In this document: piece by piece, positions 5,431 through 8,872 of the stretch | How the letters are laid out: the number at the start of each line of letters is the position of its first letter | How positions within the stretch are numbered: the first letter of the stretch is position 1 | Translations under genes and position numbers: made by a program | Source: a bacterium | GTDB lineage: Bacteria > Verrucomicrobiota > Verrucomicrobiia > Limisphaerales > J093 | DNA length: 8,872 bases | Direction: 5' to 3' | Assembly (NCBI GenBank): GCA_021784265.1 | Contig: JAJXTA010000082.1 | Location: 1 to 8,872 of the forward strand | Notes under the pieces: generated by a model | The model's input: only the letters and a program-made list of their open reading frames with translations | Told to the model about the DNA's origin: nothing | Databases searched by the model: none

Positions 5431-7446
5431 ATGAACTCGCCTTCCTTGCCTCTCCTGGGACTCCTATCGTTCTGCCTGCTCGCCCCCCCGCGGGCCGACG
5501 CCGAGCCTGCCGCCCTGTCCGCCGACCTCGCCCAGACCATCACCGCCGCCGCCGCCTACGACTCAGGCCAGGACATGAGTCCGCTGCGTCATCTCGAGGA
5601 CCTCGCCCGCGCCGCCATCGCCGACCCGGCGCAGCGCCCCGCCCTCGAAGCCGGGTTGACGCAACTGATCTCTGGCGACGCCACCTTCGAGGCCAAACGC
5701 TTTGCCTGCCAGTACTTGGGTATCCTCGGCTCGGCGGAGTGCGTCCCAGCGCTAGCCAAGCTGCTGGCCAACGACACCACCACCGGCATGGCCTGCCTCG
5801 CCCTGGAGCCGAACCCCGCCCCAACGGCCGGTGAAGCGCTTTGCCAAGCCTTGGTGGCGGCCCGCGGACTGAGCCAAGTCCAGATCATCAACGCCCTGGG
5901 TAACCGGCGCGAGGCACCCGCCGCCGCGCCGTTAGCTCGCTTAACTCAGAGCGCCGACGTGGAAGTGGCGACGGCCGCAATCGCCGCCCTGGGTAAAATC
6001 GGCGATGAACCCGCCCGCCATACCCTGGCCACCCTGCCCAAACCGACCGACCCCCGCCTCCAAGCCGCGCTCACCGACGCCATCCTCCGCACAGCCGAGC
6101 AACTTGTCGCCCGCGGCGATGCCAAGGCGGCCGCCCGGATTTACACCGGAATGTTGGCCCCCACCCAACCGCCCAACCTCCGCCGAGGCGCCCTGCGCGC
6201 GCTGCTGGCCCTGGACCGCGACGGCGGCGAGCAACGCATCCTCAAGGTCTTGCGAGCGGCGGACCCGGTCCTCAGCCCCGTGGCCATTGCCGCGATGGGC
6301 CGTGTGTCCACCCCTGGGGCCGCGGGTCGCTTCGCCCGTACATTGCCAGCGCTGCCGGCGGCGGAGCAGGTTTGGATGATCGAAGCCCTCGCCCAGCGCC
6401 CCGAGGCCGACGCTCGCGCCGCCCTCCAAGCGCAGCTTACGGCCACCGACACCCCGGTGCGCCGCGCCGCCATCCGGGCCCTGGGCGCGCGCGGCGGCGT
6501 CGAGGCCGTGGCCCCGCTCCTCACCACCCTGGGGCGGGCAACGGACGACGCCGAATACCGGGAAGTCGAAGCCGCGTTGGCCGGTCTAGCCGGAGACCAA
6601 GCTACCGACCTTGCTCTCATCGACCGCGCCCCGGCCCTGCCCGAGGACAAACGCGGCTACGTCTTCTTCGCGTTGGCCGAACGCGGCAGCCGTCCCGCCC
6701 TCCCTCTCTTGCTCGGCGCCAGTGAGAGCGCCAATCCCGCGGTCGTCCAACCGGCGTTGCGCGCGTTAACCACCCTGGCCACCCCCGCCGACGCTGGGGC
6801 GGTTCTGGCCAAACTGGTCGAGCTCAAGGCCCCCGCCGCGCGCGTGGACGCGGAAGACGCCACCCGCCTGGTGCTCTTGAAAGTCCCAGACCCCGCTGCC
6901 CGTTCCGCCCTGGTTTGTCGAACCCTCGGCGCGTTACCCGCCGGGAGTATCGAAGCGCGCTGTTCGTTGCTCCAGCTCCTGCCCGCCTGCGGCGACCAGC
7001 AAGCGCTCGACGCTCTCACCCCGGCCAGCGCCGATGCCGACGCCCGCGTCCGCGATGCGGCTACCCGTGCCTTGGCCGATTGGCCCACGCTGGCGGCCTG
7101 GGAGGCCCTACGCCACATTTACGAGCAACCAGACAGCCCTGCCCATCGGGCGCTGGCGCTCCGGGCCCTTGTCCGGCTGCAGGGCGAGGCTAACGCGCAG
7201 CCCAGCCCGGGCCTGATCGATCGCTATCAGCAGTTGCTCGCCGGCGCCCGGGACGATGGGGACTACAAACTTGTTCTCGGGGCGCTGGGGGCCGCCACCC
7301 AGCCCGAGGCCCTCCCGTTGGCCACCGGGTTGCTCGCTCGCTCCAGTATCCGCGCCGAGGCGGCCCAGGCTGTGCGCCGGATCGCCGAGGCGGTCCGCGC
7401 GACGAACCCGCAAGCGGCCGAGGCCGCGCTCGAGCAACTCAAATAG
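5431..7446 (+). CDS. Secreted HEAT-repeat protein of unknown function
   Basis: 671 residues. The start ATG 5431 is chosen because it opens directly onto a Sec signal peptide: hydrophobic core PLLGLLSFCLLAPP (7-20) and a likely signal peptidase I site after A22-D-A24. C15 does not sit in a proper lipobox (F at -1), so a lipoprotein is unlikely. The rest is an Ala/Leu-rich helical solenoid. HEAT-like helix pairs are visible at about 88-112, 150-172, 175-200, 248-275, 280-305, 313-337, 342-367, 405-430, 436-462, 535-560 and 570-585, often with the pattern VRRAAIRALGARGGVEAVAPLL. No catalytic motif is seen, so it is probably a binding or scaffold protein in the periplasm. It begins 20 nt after the oxidoreductase gene, suggesting co-expression and a shared compartment. 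HEAT proteins next to Tat-exported Gfo/Idh/MocA enzymes fit planctomycete and verrucomicrobial gene neighbourhoods. The partner is unknown. Confidence 0.87.
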   Translation: MNSPSLPLLGLLSFCLLAPPRADAEPAALSADLAQTITAAAAYDSGQDMSPLRHLEDLARAAIADPAQRPALEAGLTQLISGDATFEAKRFACQYLGILGSAECVPALAKLLANDTTTGMACLALEPNPAPTAGEALCQALVAARGLSQVQIINALGNRREAPAAAPLARLTQSADVEVATAAIAALGKIGDEPARHTLATLPKPTDPRLQAALTDAILRTAEQLVARGDAKAAARIYTGMLAPTQPPNLRRGALRALLALDRDGGEQRILKVLRAADPVLSPVAIAAMGRVSTPGAAGRFARTLPALPAAEQVWMIEALAQRPEADARAALQAQLTATDTPVRRAAIRALGARGGVEAVAPLLTTLGRATDDAEYREVEAALAGLAGDQATDLALIDRAPALPEDKRGYVFFALAERGSRPALPLLLGASESANPAVVQPALRALTTLATPADAGAVLAKLVELKAPAARVDAEDATRLVLLKVPDPAARSALVCRTLGALPAGSIEARCSLLQLLPACGDQQALDALTPASADADARVRDAATRALADWPTLAAWEALRHIYEQPDSPAHRALALRALVRLQGEANAQPSPGLIDRYQQLLAGARDDGDYKLVLGALGAATQPEALPLATGLLARSSIRAEAAQAVRRIAEAVRATNPQAAEAALEQLK

Positions 7447-7472
7447 TCCAGAGATCAACCACGTCCAGGTCC

Positions 7473-7503
7473 ACCACGCCAGACCCGGGGTGGCGCCGGT
7501 GGT
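7473..7503 (+). terminator. Possible terminator stem-loop of the oxidoreductase/HEAT operon
   Basis: ACCA (7473-7476) pairs with TGGT (7500-7503) and CGCCA (7477-7481) with TGGCG (7491-7495), leaving a 9-nt loop and a CCGG bulge on the 3' side. It lies 26 nt after the stop codon of the HEAT gene. There is no T-tract afterwards, so it may act only weakly or protect the mRNA end. Confidence 0.3.
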
Positions 7504-7876
7504 CGTTCGAACCCGTCGCCTCCGAGACCGTTCTCCCAAGCGGGCGCAGGGCAGAGCAACGCTTGGTCCGTTGCCGCGAACTCCGGCTGGGGCCGGCTTC
7601 GCGGCCGAACGCTGGGGCCGCCGCCGCCCGTGATCCGAGCGTTTCGTTACCCGCGGATGAAGTGGGCCAGATGCGCCCCAAAATTGTGAATCGTGCCGGA
7701 CAGCCGGGTATGGAACAGGCGAACCGGGCTGAAGGAGCGAGCGGGGTTCCGGCCCCCTTCCCCCGAGCGCAGCAGAATCCCCCCTGGCCACCGTCGAGCC
7801 CGGCGCATCGCCCCGGCGGCGCCAGGGCCAGCCGAACGCGGCGGCGAAGTCAGGTTCACATTCATTCTTGGTGCAC

Positions 7877-7905
7877 TTGACGCCGGATTAAACCTGATTA
7901 TTCAT
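7877..7905 (+). promoter_or_regulatory. Possible clpB promoter
   Basis: TTGACG (7877-7882) is a 5-of-6 match to the -35 consensus, just upstream of an AT-rich stretch. No good -10 lies at ideal spacing: GATTAT (7896-7901) matches 4 of 6 but with a 13-nt spacer. CTTGAC at 7876-7881 followed by CCTGATTA at 7893-7900 is faintly reminiscent of a heat-shock sigma promoter. I see no CIRCE inverted repeat. No SD precedes the ATG. Confidence 0.3.
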
Positions 7906-7913
7906 TGATCAAG

Positions 7914-8872
7914 ATGCAATTGGATCGTTTGACCATCAAAGCCCAGGAGGCCCTTCAAGCCGCCCAGGCCCTCGCCCAGCGGCTCTCCCACCAGGAAATC
8001 GACGGCGAACACCTCCTGCTCGCCCTGGCCGGGCAAGCCGAGAGCCTCATCCCGCACCTGTTGCGGAAGCTCGGCGTGACGGCGCCGGCGTTGGTCGCGG
8101 ACGTCGAGCGCGACCTCAACCGCCGGCCCAAAGTCGAAGGTGCGGGCGAGACCTACCTGGGCCCCACCCTGCGCAAAGTCCTTGAAGCCGCGACCGCCGA
8201 GGCCGCCAAACTCAAGGACGACTACGTCAGCACGGAGCATCTGCTGCTGGGCTTGCTCAGCGACGGCGGGCCGGCGCTGAAGAAAGCGCTCCACCAGCAT
8301 GGGGTCAAACGCGACGCCACCCTCAAGGCCCTCGCCGACCTCCGGGGCCAACACCGCGTCACCGACCCCCACCCCGAGGACAAGTTCCAGGCCCTCGACA
8401 AGTACGGCCGCGACCTCACCGCCCTGGCGCGCGCCGGCAAGCTCGACCCCGTCATCGGCCGCGACGAGGAAATCCGGCGCGTGATGCAAGTGCTCACCCG
8501 CCGCACCAAGAACAACCCGGTCCTCATCGGCGAGCCTGGCGTGGGCAAGACCGCCATCGTCGAAGGCTTGGCCCGGCGCATCATCAGTGGCGACGTGCCC
8601 GACTCCCTCCGCGACAAGCGGGTGGTGGCGCTCGACCTGGGCGCCATGATCGCCGGCGCCAAGTACCGCGGCGAGTTCGAGGACCGGCTCAAGGCCGTCC
8701 TCAAGGAGATCACCGCCAGCGAAGGGCGGATTATCCTCTTTATCGATGAGCTGCATACCCTGGTTGGGGCTGGACAAGCCGAAGGGGCGGCGGACGCCGC
8801 CAACCTGCTCAAGCCCCAACTGGCGCGCGGCGAGCTGCGGTGCGTCGGCGCCACCACTCTGGAGGAATACCG
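7914..8872 (+). CDS. clpB: ATP-dependent chaperone ClpB, N-terminal part (3' end outside window)
   Basis: 319 complete codons plus two bases are visible; the full protein is usually about 860 residues. Residues 1-147 form the Clp-N double repeat ([14 protein letters not shown], then [10 protein letters not shown] at 106-115). The first AAA+ domain follows: [20 protein letters not shown] (163-182), Walker A GEPGVGKT (206-213), pore loop G-A-K-Y251-R-G, Walker B ILFIDE (274-279) and GATTLEEY just before the edge. The [20 protein letters not shown] form with an intact Clp-N favours ClpB over ClpA or ClpC; the diagnostic middle coiled-coil domain lies beyond the window. ClpB is a cytoplasmic hexamer that, with DnaK, pulls proteins out of aggregates. 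Start ATG 7914 matches the usual ClpB N-terminus. It appears to be transcribed from its own promoter after a long gap. Confidence 0.94.
   Translation, partial: MQLDRLTIKAQEALQAAQALAQRLSHQEIDGEHLLLALAGQAESLIPHLLRKLGVTAPALVADVERDLNRRPKVEGAGETYLGPTLRKVLEAATAEAAKLKDDYVSTEHLLLGLLSDGGPALKKALHQHGVKRDATLKALADLRGQHRVTDPHPEDKFQALDKYGRDLTALARAGKLDPVIGRDEEIRRVMQVLTRRTKNNPVLIGEPGVGKTAIVEGLARRIISGDVPDSLRDKRVVALDLGAMIAGAKYRGEFEDRLKAVLKEITASEGRIILFIDELHTLVGAGQAEGAADAANLLKPQLARGELRCVGATTLEEY

Larger units (their letters stand above)
7447..7913. other. 467-bp intergenic region without a convincing gene
   Basis: Several short open frames exist on both strands, but all read as Arg/Pro/Gly/Ala-rich GC-driven frames without recognisable domains or supported starts. 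There is a GC stem-loop at 7473-7503 and another at 7591-7606 (GGCCG, 6-nt loop, CGGCC). GTTCGAACCC at 7505-7514 resembles a tRNA T-loop, but no tRNA can be folded around it. The last 60 bp turn AT-rich and should hold the clpB promoter. Confidence 0.6.

Noticed and set aside
7500..7530. tRNA remnant suggested by GTTCGAACCC
   Set aside because: The flanks do not form a T-stem, and no acceptor, D or anticodon arm can be drawn nearby.
7899..7912. TATTCATTGATCAA upstream of clpB as a second LexA box
   Set aside because: The left half TATTC matches, but the right half does not (ATCAA instead of GAATA). TTGATCAA is only a short chance palindrome.
7902..8819. Minus-strand open frame (305 codons) opposite clpB
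   Set aside because: It mirrors the ClpB frame and has no motif of its own; the plus-strand Walker A and B motifs settle the coding strand.

Overview
The window is very GC-rich, with strong G/C preference at third codon positions. It looks like chromosomal DNA from a bacterium of the Planctomycetes-Verrucomicrobia-Chlamydiae group, most likely a verrucomicrobium. Three things point that way: a Tat-exported Gfo/Idh/MocA oxidoreductase paired with a secreted HEAT-repeat protein, the near absence of Shine-Dalgarno sequences, and a LexA-box-like palindrome close to the TGTTC-N4-GAACA motif I recall being reported for Verrucomicrobia. The lineage is inferred; no rRNA or other marker is present.

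Layout: (1) positions 1-275 hold the 3' end of an unrecognised plus-strand gene. (2) Positions 361-3927 on the minus strand form a two-gene SOS unit, lexA followed 12 nt later by a 979-codon gene. That gene fuses a catalytically intact Y-family (DinB-like) polymerase to the PHP and palm part of a DnaE2/ImuC-like polymerase III alpha subunit. The DnaE part stops just after its third catalytic aspartate, so fingers, clamp-binding and OB domains are absent. (3) The divergent intergenic region 3928-4111 holds a perfect 10-bp inverted repeat 11 nt upstream of the lexA ATG, overlapping a predicted lexA promoter. (4) Positions 4112-7446 on the plus strand are a probable two-gene operon for two exported proteins. 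(5) Positions 7447-7913 show no convincing gene. (6) Positions 7914-8872 are the 5' part of clpB, cut off by the window edge.

How the genes work together: LexA probably represses itself and the downstream fusion polymerase, giving a DNA-damage-inducible translesion cassette. The usual mutagenesis cassette is lexA-imuA-imuB-dnaE2 as separate genes. Here the DinB-like and DnaE2-like parts are one polypeptide, and no imuA is seen. This fusion, with its truncated DnaE portion, is the most unusual item in the window. The oxidoreductase/HEAT pair is probably concerned with carbohydrate or cell-envelope chemistry, and clpB with protein disaggregation under heat stress; neither has an evident link to the SOS unit.
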